Part shown: positions 33,501 through 44,625 of the stretch, in pieces
Position numbering within the stretch: the first letter of the stretch is position 1
Layout of the letters: every line of letters starts with the position of its first letter
DNA from: Odiellus spinosus
Lineage: Eukaryota > Arthropoda > Arachnida > Opiliones > Phalangiidae
Length of the DNA: 64,000 bases
Assembly: GCA_963920705.1 (NCBI GenBank)
Contig: OY987227.1
Coordinates: 5,381,143-5,445,142 of the forward strand
Reading direction: 5' to 3'
Made by a program: the position numbers and the translations under genes
The notes under the pieces: model-generated
What the model was told of the DNA's origin: nothing
The model's input: the letters and a program-made list of their open reading frames with translations, nothing else
Database searches by the model: none

Positions 33501-34779
33501 GTTTTGCGAGATTTTACGACACCTTTAACGAATTTTATAAAATAAAGGGAACAATTTTCGAACGTTTGCGCAGGCGCATAGTGGTCTCTACCACTAATAT
33601 AAAATAGAGAAAAAATTGGAAGTGTGTCACTTTAACTCATCTTTAGATATCTTCGCTCAAAGTCGCCACAATTTTGGAGTTAAAACTAGTCGACTCTCTA
33701 CAAGGTTTTTTCAAAAAATTGTATCTTTGAAAATACTAAATTTTTTGAGCTAAAAACTTGGCTTTCCCAATCAAAAGGTCTATATTTCAAGTGGTTAAAG
33801 TTTAAACAAAATCGAAATCGGTGCCGTGGGAGCCACTGGGCGATTTGGGAAAGATTTACCCTGGGGTAAAATTTCCTCTTTTACTTGCTCGTAGGGGACC
33901 TATTTCATATCATTAAGAGGCGTTCAAAGCGGGATTATTAAAACTTACTCTTTCAGACATGGGTAAACAAGACGGGGGAGTAATAGACTTCAAAGGAAGG
34001 TTCATCCGCTTCTAGCGTGAAGGTGTTTGTTAGAAATATCGTGCTCTTTATTTGTAATTGCCTAATTGGTTCATTTTTATTTTATATTTCATTGGCATCA
34101 GTAACTAACATTTCTTGAGAATTAACATATTCTAAAATGTCTTCTCAAAGGATTTAGGCTTAGCGATTCAAATTCTCGACTTTTATAATTAACTGACAAT
34201 TACATTGAAACCTTCAGAGAGTTTTGTTACCTTTTTTACGTGTAATTATAACAGCCCTAATCTTTTAAAAAGTAACATGTTATAGGAATCTAGTATCCCT
34301 TTAAAACTAAACCAAATGAAATAATGTTTTCTCAAATTATTTTCAGCTACCGCATCTTACCGGTTGTTGCCAGAAATTAAGCTTTTAAAAGAAATAGAAG
34401 GCGAAGCGGCCGAAAGATTAAAGACTTGTTTTTCGGAAGGCGTAATAAAGTTGGATAAATCAAATGGGAAATTATTAGCCAAAGTTGTTAACGCTCGTAC
34501 AGACATGTGCAGTAGAAATATCTACAGGTTCGATGATTTGAAGGATGCGGTCCGTTTAACCAGAGTGAAGGATCATTTTATTTGTAAGTTCAAAATGGAT
34601 TAAATCTAGGGTTTTAATGTAATTTCAAAATGATTAAATTTCTCGTCGTAGTTTCTGTGGAATCAACTGGAGCATTGGCGCCTTATATTATTGTAGAAGA
34701 AGCTATCAAAATATTGATGTCCAAGTGTCAAGTGTTTTTGAATGAAATTAAAGAAAGCGAAGTGAAAATGGATATGTAA
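30542..34779 (+). CDS. POLR1C: DNA-directed RNA polymerases I and III subunit RPAC1
   Basis: Nine exons are supported: 30542-30604, 30671-30742, 30805-30912, 30969-31098, 31181-31300, 31362-31411, 31469-31601, 34347-34583 and 34652-34779. All introns have GT..AG ends and the lengths sum to 1,041 nt, giving 346 aa, the usual length of the family. RPAC1 is the alpha-like subunit that pairs with RPAC2 in the assembly platform of nuclear polymerases I and III. The hallmark block [15 protein letters not shown] spans exons 3-4 (residue 70 on), followed by [33 protein letters not shown] and FSVESTGA near the end. Introns 1-6 and 8 are about 60-80 bp, but intron 7 is 2,745 bp because of nested transposons. 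The first ATG agrees with the family N-terminus. The frame is intact, so I take it as functional. Confidence 0.95.
31755..34015. mobile_element. TIR element of a local family, inside RPAC1 intron 7
   Basis: The left end CAGAAGCCAATTAAACCCTC and right end GGTTCATCCGCTTCTAG are inverted relatives, followed inside by CCTTTGAAGTCTATT on both sides. The same ends delimit 45014-45350 and 47042-47635. The interior is interrupted by the palindrome at 31823-33861. Its own sequence beside the insertion (GCGCTTCTCTCTGATGGG / GTAAAATTTCC) matches the uninterrupted copies. Confidence 0.7.
31823..33861. mobile_element. 2.04-kb foldback (palindromic) element
   Basis: The left arm 31823-32737 and right arm 32957-33861 are reverse complements over about 0.9 kb with scattered mismatches, beginning GGGTAAATCTTTCCCAAATC. 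The central spacer is about 220 bp. TGGG flanks both ends as a likely target duplication. Open frames in either arm (for example 32148-32444 on the - strand) are mirrored and show no known domain. The inner portions (32575-32737 and 32957-33120) contain the same sequence that forms the insertion site of the copia element near 50.1/55.0 kb. Confidence 0.85.
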
Positions 34780-34793
34780 AATTTAAACCTTGA

Positions 34794-34799
34794 AATAAA
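34794..34799 (+). terminator. RPAC1 poly(A) signal AATAAA
   Basis: It lies 14 nt after the RPAC1 stop codon. Confidence 0.7.
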
Positions 34800-34843
34800 A
34801 TTTTCTATAAATCTCAAATATTTTTAATTATAGTGTCTCGTCA

Positions 34844-34880
34844 TGAGTGAATCATATACGCTCCCTATAAGTTACCAAGG
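34844..34880 (+). CDS. possible first exon, MSESYTLPISYQ
   Basis: An ATG opens 12 codons ending in CAAG, followed by GTAATA, a reasonable splice donor. An inverted copy at 36440-36560 encodes 11 of the 12 residues and continues. It is too short to name. It could be the start of a gene just downstream of RPAC1, or one half of a decayed inverted duplication. I found no convincing second exon. Confidence 0.25.
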
Positions 34881-34911
34881 TAATACAATTTGTTGGAACA
34901 CCATTTTCTTC

Positions 34912-34932
34912 CTGTCCCCCCCCCCCCCCCCC
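34912..34932. repeat. poly-C tract
   Basis: A run of about 17 C, then CTCC. Confidence 0.8.
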
Positions 34933-35067
34933 TCCGTCAAGTATACGCGAAGCATAGCGGACGAGAGGTGAAACTACTATCGCTGATGACGTATATCCGG
35001 TAAAAGCTTCGGAAGTTGCTACGATCCGATAAAACGTATTTTTCAGTTTATAGTTTTCGAGCCTGGA

Positions 35068-35879
35068 CCTCGATTCTCTAAGACTCGAGATCTAAATGTC
35101 GATCGACATCTCAGTCGAAGTCGAACTGAGATGTCGAAAATGAACAAAACTGAATTCTGTAAGATATTTGTCGCAAAAAAGTTCTCGAACTTCGACTGCG
35201 TAATCGAAGTCGATCTCACCGGGGTTTGGGCTGTCGATATCCTTTTCGACAGGGTTTTCGCCCAATCAGTGCATCAAAAGAAATCCATACGGGGCGTCAG
35301 CTTATGAGTGAAAACTAAAATGGCTGTAAATAATTTTGCTCGTCTAGCCGTATTAAATGCCGCCTTGGAGATCGAGATAAAATTTATTTTATTTATTTTT
35401 TTTTTGGGCCATTTCCATCAAAGTATAGTTTATCAGCTAGAAAATTTCATACTTTATCATATTCATTTAATGTAAACCCTGCCGAAAGCTTTCTTGTTTT
35501 AAACCTTTCATTATTTTCTAATACATCTATCATAGTTTCTTGTTGTGATTGCGTTACTCGATTGCGTCTAACTTCAGCCATGTCCAAATTTAAAATAATC
35601 TATGGAACACATGGCAAAAGAAAAAATAGCAAATGCTCTTGTTGTGTAGTCTGCTTAGATCTACTAATATCCTATTGGTGAAATTATTTTGCGCATGCGT
35701 GTTAAAACCGAAAGTGTGTTAATCGTTCTCGAAGTTGCATTTCGATAACTCTCTTATCGATCTCGAACAGAGAGAGTTACAGAATTCATTTTTACAATCG
35801 ACATCGATAAGAAAGGTTTCGAGATCGACATCGACACGAGATCGTGTTCGAGATCGAGAAAAGTTAGAGAATCGGGTCC
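35068..35879. mobile_element. TIR element ~0.8 kb
   Basis: The left end GGACCTCGATTCTCTAA and right end TTAGAGAATCGGGTCC are inverted repeats. Both subterminal regions are rich in TCGA-containing palindromes (GATCGACATC, TCGAGATCGA). No transposase is visible and no target duplication is clear. Open frames at 35719-35982 on either strand are complementary readings of the palindromic end. Confidence 0.6.
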
Positions 35880-36437
35880 CAGCTGGGTGGAGCTTAGTTT
35901 TTTCCTCGCTTCCTAAGAGGGAGGTTGTAATTTCAAACTGTTTACTGGTACATTTATAATAACTGACTAAATCTCTCACCATAGATGATAAACTAAATTT
36001 TATTTAAAGTAAGTTTGACCTTAATATCTTCAGATTTGTTAAATCGACGTTGAATTCTAAATAAGGTTCGCGGAAATATCTCTCCTCCGCTCCGCGGTGA
36101 TTGAAATCATCGTCCGTTCGTAGTTTTAGGTCGTGAACGAGGATCGCGAGACGCGCGATACTGGATAGGCGAAGGTGGTAGTCTGTAACCCCCAGTCCAC
36201 TCCTTGGGGGAAGATGTAACCGCCAGGGGGCGTTAAGAACTAGGAAACCGAGGAGAGAATCCGAGAGATTAAAGGGGTTGATAGAGGCTGGAGGACAGTT
36301 GAATTGAAGTTGTGGAAGGAAGGAGTGGAGCTGGGAGTAAAAGTTAAAAAGTAACTATTAATAAAAGAATTATTGACTGGAAAATAAGAGTAAGTTTATT
36401 GATCATTTACTACTTTACAAACGAGAGGAACCCATTA

Positions 36438-36560
36438 GTTTAAACCCGCGCCTCTTCTAACCTTAAATCTTTAAGCGTGCCAGACTTGGAAGGAAATGTT
36501 GGATATATTAGTTCAATTAGGCGTTGATAACTTATAGGGAGCGTATCTGATTCACTCATG
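36438..36560 (-). CDS. 39-aa frame sharing an N-terminus with 34844-34880
   Basis: On the - strand the ATG at 36560 opens MSESDTLPISYQRLIELIYP and continues to a TAA at about 36441. AATAAA follows about 50 nt later on the same strand. The frame can be extended upstream through two further in-frame ATGs. About 31 of 35 nt match the + strand exon at 34844. I do not recognise the protein. Confidence 0.3.
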
Positions 36561-37689
36561 GTCTCGTTCATCGCATACATAATTTTCACCTTCGACTTTC
36601 GTTAATTGAATAAGATCATCGTAAATGTCAATCAGATATTTGTTCACGGAAAAATATCCATTTCTTATTCGAGTTTACATATCCGAATGCAAGGCAAAAT
36701 TTTTATTCGTACTCTTTGTTATAGGAAATTTATGCGTTATACGAGTTATTCATTTGAAGATAAGAACAATTTGAAACTAGAGTATCTTCGCAGATTTTAA
36801 CCCAAAAAACAATTTATCCGAGATTAAAATATGTGAATAGATCCTTCAGTTCATCCTTGTAAAAAAAATCAGATGACCTTCGTGATGTCAATAGCAATTG
36901 GCAGTCATGGTTTAGTTTACCACATAGATGTTCAAAACCTTGACTTACCAAGGTTTTAGCTACAATACTTTTTAAGGTGTCCAAAGTTCCCATTGGAGCC
37001 CACCACGGCGTGTCTAACCCTTCCTTTCACAGCCAGCTGAGCCAGTCAAAAACTGTGCGCGGCCACCGTGCGGACGGCAAGGTCCTATACCTCCATGAAA
37101 TCTTGAGTTTTCTAAACCTCCCAAACTCGTCTACTGTCCACCACCCCAGATGTCCCCTCAACGCCTCTTTTCGTGTCCTAATCGAGCCCTCCAAGATGTA
37201 CCGCGCCATAACGGATTATAGGAACTCCCACTCTTTGAGAGCTTTCGCTCTCAAAGAGCGTAGGCAAAGACTCCGGTGCATAGATTGGGAGTGATAGGAA
37301 GGTCAGTGAGATTATACTACTACGCAGGAATGAGTACTAGGTATAGCCCACGCAATGGATGGAGATGGGAGTGTCCGCAACAGTCCCTGAGGGCAAGGGA
37401 CCTGCAGTTCGAACAAGACAACACTCAGACTGCTACTGAGACGCCAGTTTACAAGTTTGAGGCTCAGAGAAGGAACATGTGAGGGAATCAGGGAAATATT
37501 CGTTGAGACTGGAGTCCGTGCGTCAGCCAATGAGACACTGTGCCCCAAGTAGTACTACTAAGGAGCCTCCCTGAAAAGGGACCTGTAAATGGGTGGGAAA
37601 TGATCAGAACTGACACAGCCACAGGCTACGAGCCGTCCATTGGGAATCTCGTGGCACACTAGCGAATATCTTTAGCAACCTCGATCTCG
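36561..37689. other. no recognised gene
   Basis: A 105-codon frame (36977-37294) starts at GTG, not ATG, and resembles nothing I know. Its 3' part contains the perfect hairpin CTCTTTGAGAG/CTCTCAAAGAG near 37233-37259. Confidence 0.3.
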
Positions 37690-38000
37690 TTGGGCACTCC
37701 CATCAAGAAGGATCAGACAAGGAGAGGAAAAGTGGGGACGGCGCAGTTCCTACTGCGTCGGCCTAAACTCCCACTCTGGGAGAACGGAGAGATGTTTCGT
37801 GGTAAAATGTTGTCACGTGGGTAAAACGGATCCTTTATCAGCTTCATAGTAGCCAACGACGCTAGTGACCACGTGACAACAGTTTACCTCGAGAATTTCC
37901 TATCCCCCTTTCCACCCGAGTGGGAGGTTGGCTCTTCTCTCTCTAACTCAACGCAGCCCTACTTTTCCTCTCCTTGTCTGATCCTTCTTGCTCCCATGTT
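37690..38000. mobile_element. inverted-repeat element ~310 bp
   Basis: AAGAAGGATCAGACAAGGAG (about 37707) is complementary to CTCCTTGTCTGATCCTTCTT (about 37970). Inner pairs are TGTTGTCACGTGG against CCACGTGACAACA. The whole unit can fold on itself. It has no gene. Confidence 0.65.
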
Positions 38001-39330
38001 CACGAAAGGAAATAAGAATATTTTCTTATTCGACATTTGTCCAGTAGCTCCCCCTTCGTAAATGAAAAAAATATCCCTCAGATATTCAGACATTTCAAGT
38101 ACCAATAAGTACTTTTTCTTATCGGACAAATGTTCAGAGACCCTTTCAAAAAGGAGTTATGGAACCTAGGAATATAATACTCGTGTTCCTAGGTGGAACA
38201 TTTAGAAAATGTATAGGACAATGTCCAGTGTCGATACTCGAGTGTATATTTCCGTCTCTGTCTGCATTCCATCTGTAACGCCTGGAACTTCAGGCCGTTA
38301 ACGTTAACCAGTAAACGTATTTTATTGAACTAGTACATTAATCTAAGTTACCTTTTTGAAACGGTCACCATAAACAATTGTTCTAACAGTACTTCATTTT
38401 GGGATTTTTGGCTCAATTTGTTCAGTCAACTCGCATTTCGTCAACTAGTTGACGCTACGTAAGTCAATAGTTTCTTTTAAAAGATTCTTCCTCTCGATAT
38501 ATTGAGTTAACACTGATCTAGGTTATAGAGTTTATTCCACCCTCTTGTAAAGTTAGGCCTGTTAGGCTTAGAACCATGTAACGCATGGTGTTGCTGTTGT
38601 AAGCGGCTACAAACATGCAGGCGTCAGGGAGTTTTTATTATAGTTTCTGTAGCAAATAAAATCAAAGCGACGCCATCAAGAGACTTGTAAGATCCGTAAG
38701 TTTCTGTTTCTACGTATCAAGTTCATCAATGAGTTGCGCGAATCTGTCTTAAAAATGGACCTCTAATCAGCCTGCCTGACAAAAGCCAGAATTACGCGGC
38801 TGCCTTCGATGCTATAATATAATCTATGCATTTTTTAAGGTAATCGTACAGAATGCAAGATATGCTTAGCTGCTACCTTTTATAGAGCCAAACCCTTGTA
38901 TTGTACAAGGACTACAAGCTAACTATACATAGTTTTCAGTAAAGGGGCAAAATAAAATTCCACCCCTCTTACCCAGCTTTGCTTTCATTGCCAGGTTGCC
39001 AGAAGCTTGTGAGTGCAGTTCAGAACAGATCAGTTTCAAAACTGCACTGCTAGCCTTTCCCTCTGCACTCACAAGTGGTTGGCAACACGGGGGAACGGCA
39101 CTTACCCCCTTTAGTGAAAACTATGTATACATACACATTTCTCAAACTCTAACCTATCTGACTCTGTACCTTCTTTAGTTTGAGATGCAGTCCGTTTCTC
39201 CCTGAAGCATTTCCTAACCAAAGTTAGCGGGGTTAAAACTGGCAGGTAATTATAAAATATTAAAATAATTTACGAGACTGCTACTGCATGGTTAAAAGAA
39301 ACAGTTTAATAAATAAACGTTTGTACGAGA
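38001..39330. other. non-coding
   Basis: No gene is supported. GTACGAGA at 39323-39330 is the target duplication of the next element. Confidence 0.35.
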
Positions 39331-40113
39331 CAGTGTTTCCACTTTGCAGGGAAAAAGTCCATTTTCGGGGAAAACTGACTATGAGCACCAAAAAAATGAA
39401 AAGCGGGGAAAGGGGTAAAATATGGGGAAAATGAGGGAAAAATCTTTAAAAATGGGGAAAATAGCCGGGAAAACTTTCTCCATAGAAATATTCTGCTTTT
39501 TAGCACGCGCTGGTCAAATATTATAAGCACGGCAGCTTAACGGGTAAAGGTAGTTCGGAAAAACTACTACCGACCTAACCAGTCTGGTGAAAAACAGAAT
39601 TATTCCACCTAAAACTTTGGAAATTCCAACCGTGTAGGTGTTTCGCTGCCGCTGCCCCCGACTGAGAGCCTCTATCTGCCTTGCTCCTGCGGGTGTCGGT
39701 TACTCGGTTCACTTGCACTTTGGGGGAGTTTTGTGATATTTTTTTGTAAAATATACTCATTCATAATAAGTAATTAGCATACTTGTTTATTTTTTGCAAT
39801 ATATTTGAAAAATATTGCATTAATTTTTATTTTTAACAAAATCTATTAAAAAATTTTGTAAAAATAAATAAAAATTATTCCCTTTCAGTTTGTAAAACTA
39901 AAAAAAATATTTGATGGTAAGCAAAAGGAAATATTGGGGTAATTTTGCAGTTAAAACGAGCTGTAAGGACTAGTCCGACCGGCAAAAATTAAAAAAAAAA
40001 AAAAAAAAATAATAAGAGGGAATTTTGCGGGGAAAATTATTATAGGATCGAGGAAAAACAGAATTTTTGTACCTAATATGGGGGAAAATTACAACCGCCG
40101 AGTGGAAACACTT
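39331..40113. mobile_element. non-autonomous hAT-like element, 783 bp
   Basis: The left end CAGTGTTTCCACTTTGC and right end GCCGAGTGGAAACACTT are inverted repeats of the hAT type. GTACGAGA is duplicated at 39323-39330 and 40114-40121. Internal sequence is rich in GGGGAAAA near both ends. No transposase frame is visible. Confidence 0.8.
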
Positions 40114-40868
40114 GTACGAGAGCCTTCGGACATGCTAGTACCTTTTCAATCCGTTTCTAAAGTAATAAAACAAAATATAACAAAAATATATTCTCCATGA
40201 GAAGCTCAGAGAAGATCAAGAATAGTAAACTATGTCACACTGGCCACAGGTGTTCCTTGTACTCTTCGTTTTCTTCTTTTTTTGCCCCCATTGGAAGTCC
40301 ATTAACTCCCCCCAGGCTTTCACGTCAACCCTTCCTTTATCCAGGTTTAGCTCACCAGGTAAGGCTATTTAAACGCCCTCTTTGAATGTTCTTCAAAACC
40401 AATTTTTTCTCGTAAATTATTTTAATATTTTATAAGGTCAATCACCAAGGTCAAGAAATTTGTTGTGAAAGATGGCAGGTATTTGTTAATAATTCTATCC
40501 TTTGAAATAATTAATTGGTATTATTTTTTACAAGTACTAGATTAGGCCTAGAAATTCACTGGTTGTAGGGTTGCATTCTCCCTTTAAGTATACACAATGA
40601 CCAATAAGCTAATTTGTAACCGAAGAAATGGAATTATAATTTCTGTATAGGGATTTTTATAGTGAAATAAGTAATTAAGGAAGGGGAAAGTTGTTTCAAT
40701 GACCTGGAATTTAGATTACTCAAATTGTTTGAAAGTGACAAGAAATGGGAAACCCACTTTGCAACAATATCAGGCTCCCTTTTAATCATATTAGCCAAAA
40801 TTAAATATTTTAATCAAATTAGTATATTTTTTTATTTTAATCACTTAGTTCACATTGGCGCTTTAAAG
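40114..40868. other. upstream region of the zinc-finger gene
   Basis: A possible acceptor, TAATCACTTAG, ends at 40848, twenty nt before the likely start ATG, so at least one upstream non-coding exon is plausible. No promoter is evident. Confidence 0.35.
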
Positions 40869-42905
40869 ATGTTTGAGGCTGGTGTGCTCTGTCCTATTAA
40901 GATTGAAAGGAACAATGATGATGATTGGGCGGTTGATAACCCGGGAACCTCCCAACTCATCCAAGTCAAAAGAGAGCCACTGATAAAAGGAAAGATCTTG
41001 AAATGCCACGAGCCCAATTGCAAATACTCTACTTTTTTTAAAAGTTACTTAAAGCATCACGAATTAATTCATTTGCATGAAACTAAGAAGTTGAAATGCG
41101 ACGAGCCCAATTGCAAATATTCTACTTTTTATAAGAAAAACTTTAAGATTCACGCGTTGATTCATTCGGGCGAAAAGAAGTTCAAATGCGACGAGCCAAA
41201 TTGCAAGTTCTCCTTTTTTTATAAACCTAATTTAAAGAGACACGCTTTAGTTCATTCGGGCGAAAAGAAGTTCAAATGCGACCATGTAAATTGCAAATAC
41301 TCTACTTTCTATAAAGGTAGTTTAAAATCGCACGCTTTAATTCATTCGAGCGAAAAGAAATTGAAATGCGACGAGCCCAATTGCAAATACACTGCTGTAA
41401 GTGTAGGGTACTTAAAAAAACACTCTTTAGTTCATTCTGGTGAAAAAAGGTTTAATTGTGACGAACCAAATTGCAAATACTCTACCTTTCATGAAAGGCG
41501 ATTTAATTTACACGCGCAAATTCATTCGGAGGGAAATAAGAAGTTCAAATGCGACAAACCAAATTGCAAATTTTCTACTATTTATAAAAGAAGTTTAATT
41601 CAACACGGGCAAATTCATTCGGAGGTAAATAAGAAGTTCACATGTGACGAACCAAATCACACATTTTCTATTATTTATGAAGGAAACTTAAATAATTCAA
41701 ACAAAATCGTTTTCAAATGCAACGAGCCCAATTGCAACTATTCTTCTAAATATAAATCTAATATAAAGAAGCACGCCTTAGTTCATAAAGTCGAAAGGAA
41801 ATTCGAAAGGAAATTCAAATGCAACGAGCCAAATTGCAAATACTCTACTATTCACAAAAATAAGTTGAAGACGCATGGTTTAACTCATTCCGGCGAAAAG
41901 TTCAAATGCAACGAACCAAATTGCAATTTCGAAACGATATATAAACGCTATTTAAAGGAACACGCGTTAATTCATTCGGAAAGAAATAAGTTCAAATGCG
42001 AAGAGCTAAATTGTAAATTCTCCTCTTTTTATAAACAAACTTTAAAGATACACGCGTTAATTCATTCGGGCGAAAAATTAAAATGCTACGAACCAAATTG
42101 CAAATACTCTACTGTTTCTAAATCGAACTTAAGGCAACACTCGTTTATTCACTCGAGCGTGAAGTTCAAATGCGAAGAGCCTGATTGCAATTTCTCTACC
42201 ACTTATAAAGGGACCTTAAGGATTCACGAGTTGATTCATTCGGGTGAAAAAAAGTTCAAATGCGACGAGCCTCATTGCAAATTCTCCACTTTTAATAAAT
42301 ATGCTTTAAAGCATCACGTGTTAATTCATTCGCGCGAAAAGAATTTCAAATGCGACAAGCAAAAATGTAAATACTCTACCACTAGTAAATCGAACTTAAA
42401 GAACCACGCGTTGACTCATTCGGACAAAAACAAGACGTTTCAATGTGAACATCCAAATTGCAAATTCTCCACGTTTAATAAAACACGATTAAAAAGACAC
42501 TCGTTAATTCATTCAGGCGAGAAACCGTTCAAATGCGACGAACCAAATTGCAAATTCGCCGCTAATACTAAATGTCACTTAAAGGCACATGCGTCAATTC
42601 ATTTGGGCAAAAATAATTTGAAACGCGACGAGCTCAATTGCAAATACTCCGCTATTCATCGCCGCCCATGCTCTACTACTCATTCTGTCTCCAACGCGAG
42701 TAATGGAGATAAATTCTACCAATGCGGGCTAATACTGCTCGGCCAATCAGATCTCAGAGCGCATCGAGATGCCCACAGACCGTGTTTCGTCCCATTGCCT
42801 AGGTTGCCCGTTTCTAGTGACGTCATCCTGGATGTTAAGGCTTCTCCCATTCTTCGGGTCAAAATTGAACTGAACGATGACGTCATCAAAGAAGAAATTC
42901 TTTGA
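40869..42905 (+). CDS. C2H2 zinc-finger protein with ~17 CX4C fingers
   Basis: I start at the ATG at 40869 (678 aa); the longer frame upstream begins with TTG and is probably intron. After a short N-terminus come about twenty finger units of the form CDEPNCKYSTFYKxxLKxHALIH, that is C-X4-C-X12-H-X3-H, joined by short HSGEKK-type linkers. Seventeen look metal-competent. The eighth lacks its second C and the H pair, and the last two are degenerate. The CX4C spacing differs from the CX2C of most C2H2 arrays. VKRE, VKIE and IKEE near the two ends fit the psi-K-x-E sumoylation motif. It is probably a nuclear DNA-binding factor, but its target is unknown. AATAAA follows at 42930-42935. Confidence 0.85.
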   Translation: MFEAGVLCPIKIERNNDDDWAVDNPGTSQLIQVKREPLIKGKILKCHEPNCKYSTFFKSYLKHHELIHLHETKKLKCDEPNCKYSTFYKKNFKIHALIHSGEKKFKCDEPNCKFSFFYKPNLKRHALVHSGEKKFKCDHVNCKYSTFYKGSLKSHALIHSSEKKLKCDEPNCKYTAVSVGYLKKHSLVHSGEKRFNCDEPNCKYSTFHERRFNLHAQIHSEGNKKFKCDKPNCKFSTIYKRSLIQHGQIHSEVNKKFTCDEPNHTFSIIYEGNLNNSNKIVFKCNEPNCNYSSKYKSNIKKHALVHKVERKFERKFKCNEPNCKYSTIHKNKLKTHGLTHSGEKFKCNEPNCNFETIYKRYLKEHALIHSERNKFKCEELNCKFSSFYKQTLKIHALIHSGEKLKCYEPNCKYSTVSKSNLRQHSFIHSSVKFKCEEPDCNFSTTYKGTLRIHELIHSGEKKFKCDEPHCKFSTFNKYALKHHVLIHSREKNFKCDKQKCKYSTTSKSNLKNHALTHSDKNKTFQCEHPNCKFSTFNKTRLKRHSLIHSGEKPFKCDEPNCKFAANTKCHLKAHASIHLGKNNLKRDELNCKYSAIHRRPCSTTHSVSNASNGDKFYQCGLILLGQSDLRAHRDAHRPCFVPLPRLPVSSDVILDVKASPILRVKIELNDDVIKEEIL

Positions 42906-42929
42906 AACTGCTAATTTTGATATTCCTAA

Positions 42930-42935
42930 AATAAA
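42930..42935 (+). terminator. poly(A) signal of the zinc-finger gene
   Basis: AATAAA lies 25 nt after the stop codon. Confidence 0.6.
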
Positions 42936-43159
42936 AAATGGTTTAAACTTTAACTGTTGTTTATAAGCACGTTTTGTCTTTTATTTTGAAATTTAATAAA
43001 GCTTGAGAAAGTATGCGAATGAATATATTTTCACTACCCATAATGGCCTTTAGTTCACTGGGTGAGATTCTGTTTACTAGCGTGAAGGTCTAAGATTTCA
43101 ATGTGCCTATTCAAACTGTTAGCAGCATTAGCAATTTTCGTGCAGGGTTGAAATAGTTA

Positions 43160-44625
43160 TACCAGTAAAACTGTCCTTGTACTCTTCACTAGGAAGAAGG
43201 TACAAGAGTCGTTTAATGATATATCCTTTTTCGGGTCTATCTTAGCAAAATCCACTGAGGTTAAATACCTAGTTGTGACTTTTTGCTGCAAGCTGACATG
43301 GAAGCCCCTTTTGAATCTTAGTATCTTAAAGGCTAAAATGTTATTTTGGAGAGTTAGGAATACCATTGGCAAAACTTGGGGGGCTTAGCCCAAGAGTTGT
43401 GGTCTGGTGGTCGAGAATCAAACTTACTACAGTGCAGTCTGAATTACGTAGATTACAAAGACTTGCCTGTGTAACCATTACGGAGGCCATGAGAACTGCA
43501 CCCAGTGCTTCTCTAGAAATTCTCCTAAATTTTCTACCTCTAAATTTATATATAGAGGAATCTGCTGTTATGGGTGCCTACAGGTTATACCTCAATGGAT
43601 GGTGGCGGCCTACAAACTGGGAATGTAGCCACACCAAATTATTCAGACTATATTCCAATCAGCCACCCGTTTTATTAATGGGTTCTGACAATGTTGCCAC
43701 AAAGTTTTACTTTAACAAGCCGTTCGATGTGAGCTTTCCTAGCCGCACCGACTGGTCTCTTGGAACCATTTGTGGAACAAAGGGTGAACTAGTCTGGTTC
43801 ACTGATGGTTCCAAGACCGACTCCGGCGTAGGTGCGGGTGTCTACTGCCAAACCGGAAAGTTACGTTTTTACGAAAGTCTAGGGGTCTACTCTAGTGTTT
43901 TTCAGATTGAAATATCTGCACTATGCTTCTGTGTTGACTTCTGTCTTAAGAAGAATTACTGCGGCAAGGTTATTCAGATCTACGATAGCCAAGCTGCTCT
44001 TAAGGCTATAAATAGGTTTGATATTTCCTCAAAACTGGTTTGTAGCTGTTTGGAATTACTCTCGATGCTAGGTGCCCATAATAAGGTTCACCTTTATTGG
44101 GTAACAGAACCCACTGTCCTCGTCCCGATTGGCATGGTGAGGAACCAAAATCCGTAAAGTCATAACTGACCACCAGCTGAGACTTTGGTTTGAGATGGAT
44201 GGTCAAAGACCAACCAAGGAATTTATCCTTGGTCCGTCTAAGCAAAGAGCGAGTGATTTACTCGCTCTCTCTAGGCCTAGTATTCGATTGGTCAGTGGTC
44301 TACTAACTGGACACTGTCAACTCAACAGGCACCTCCACCTTAATGGTATTGGGACGATCCGCACTGCAGGGCTTGCCTTACTGAGGAGGAGACCTCCTCC
44401 CATGTTCTGTGTAGCACATGGTAACTACTCGGCACAGAGATTTGAGCATCTCGGTATGCATCCAATGGAAACCCATGAGGTTTCGTACATCCCGGTGAAG
44501 CAAATACTTCATCACAGAAATCGGACTTTTTAAGTCTTAAATTGTCTGGGGTTGTACTATGGTCTACTAGTCGAAGTGCTTGGCCAGATTTATCCGGCCA
44601 CCCCTCTTTTAATAATAATAATATA
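43160..44625 (+). pseudogene. LINE ORF2 remnant: RT end, RNase H, 3' tail
   Basis: The first part reads, in a broken frame, as the end of an RT domain (LVLFTRKK, VKYLVV..CKLTWK). The frame 43366-44157 continues with the post-RT region and an RNase H domain: FTDGSKTDSGVGAGVY (first Asp), then EISALCF (Glu), then YDSQAALKAI (Asp). The final WVpGH motif is destroyed by a frameshift near 44100. The frame 44195-44533 has LVSGLLTGHCQLNRHLHL, the C-terminal block typical of RNase H-bearing LINEs of the I/Jockey type. An AATAATAATAAT tail lies at about 44609-44622. At least two frameshifts and the missing 5' half make it inactive. Confidence 0.82.

Noticed and set aside
35719..35982. Overlapping frames on both strands at the end of the TCGA-rich element
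   Set aside because: The palindromic, TCGA-rich end reads open on both strands; no domain is recognisable.
39575..39760. 61-codon - strand frame inside the hAT-like element
   Set aside because: No domain, wrong size for a transposase, and it lies in non-autonomous element sequence.
40725..40868. N-terminal extension of the zinc-finger frame
   Set aside because: It starts at TTG, is AT-rich and hydrophobic, and contains an acceptor-like TCACTTAG just before the ATG at 40869.
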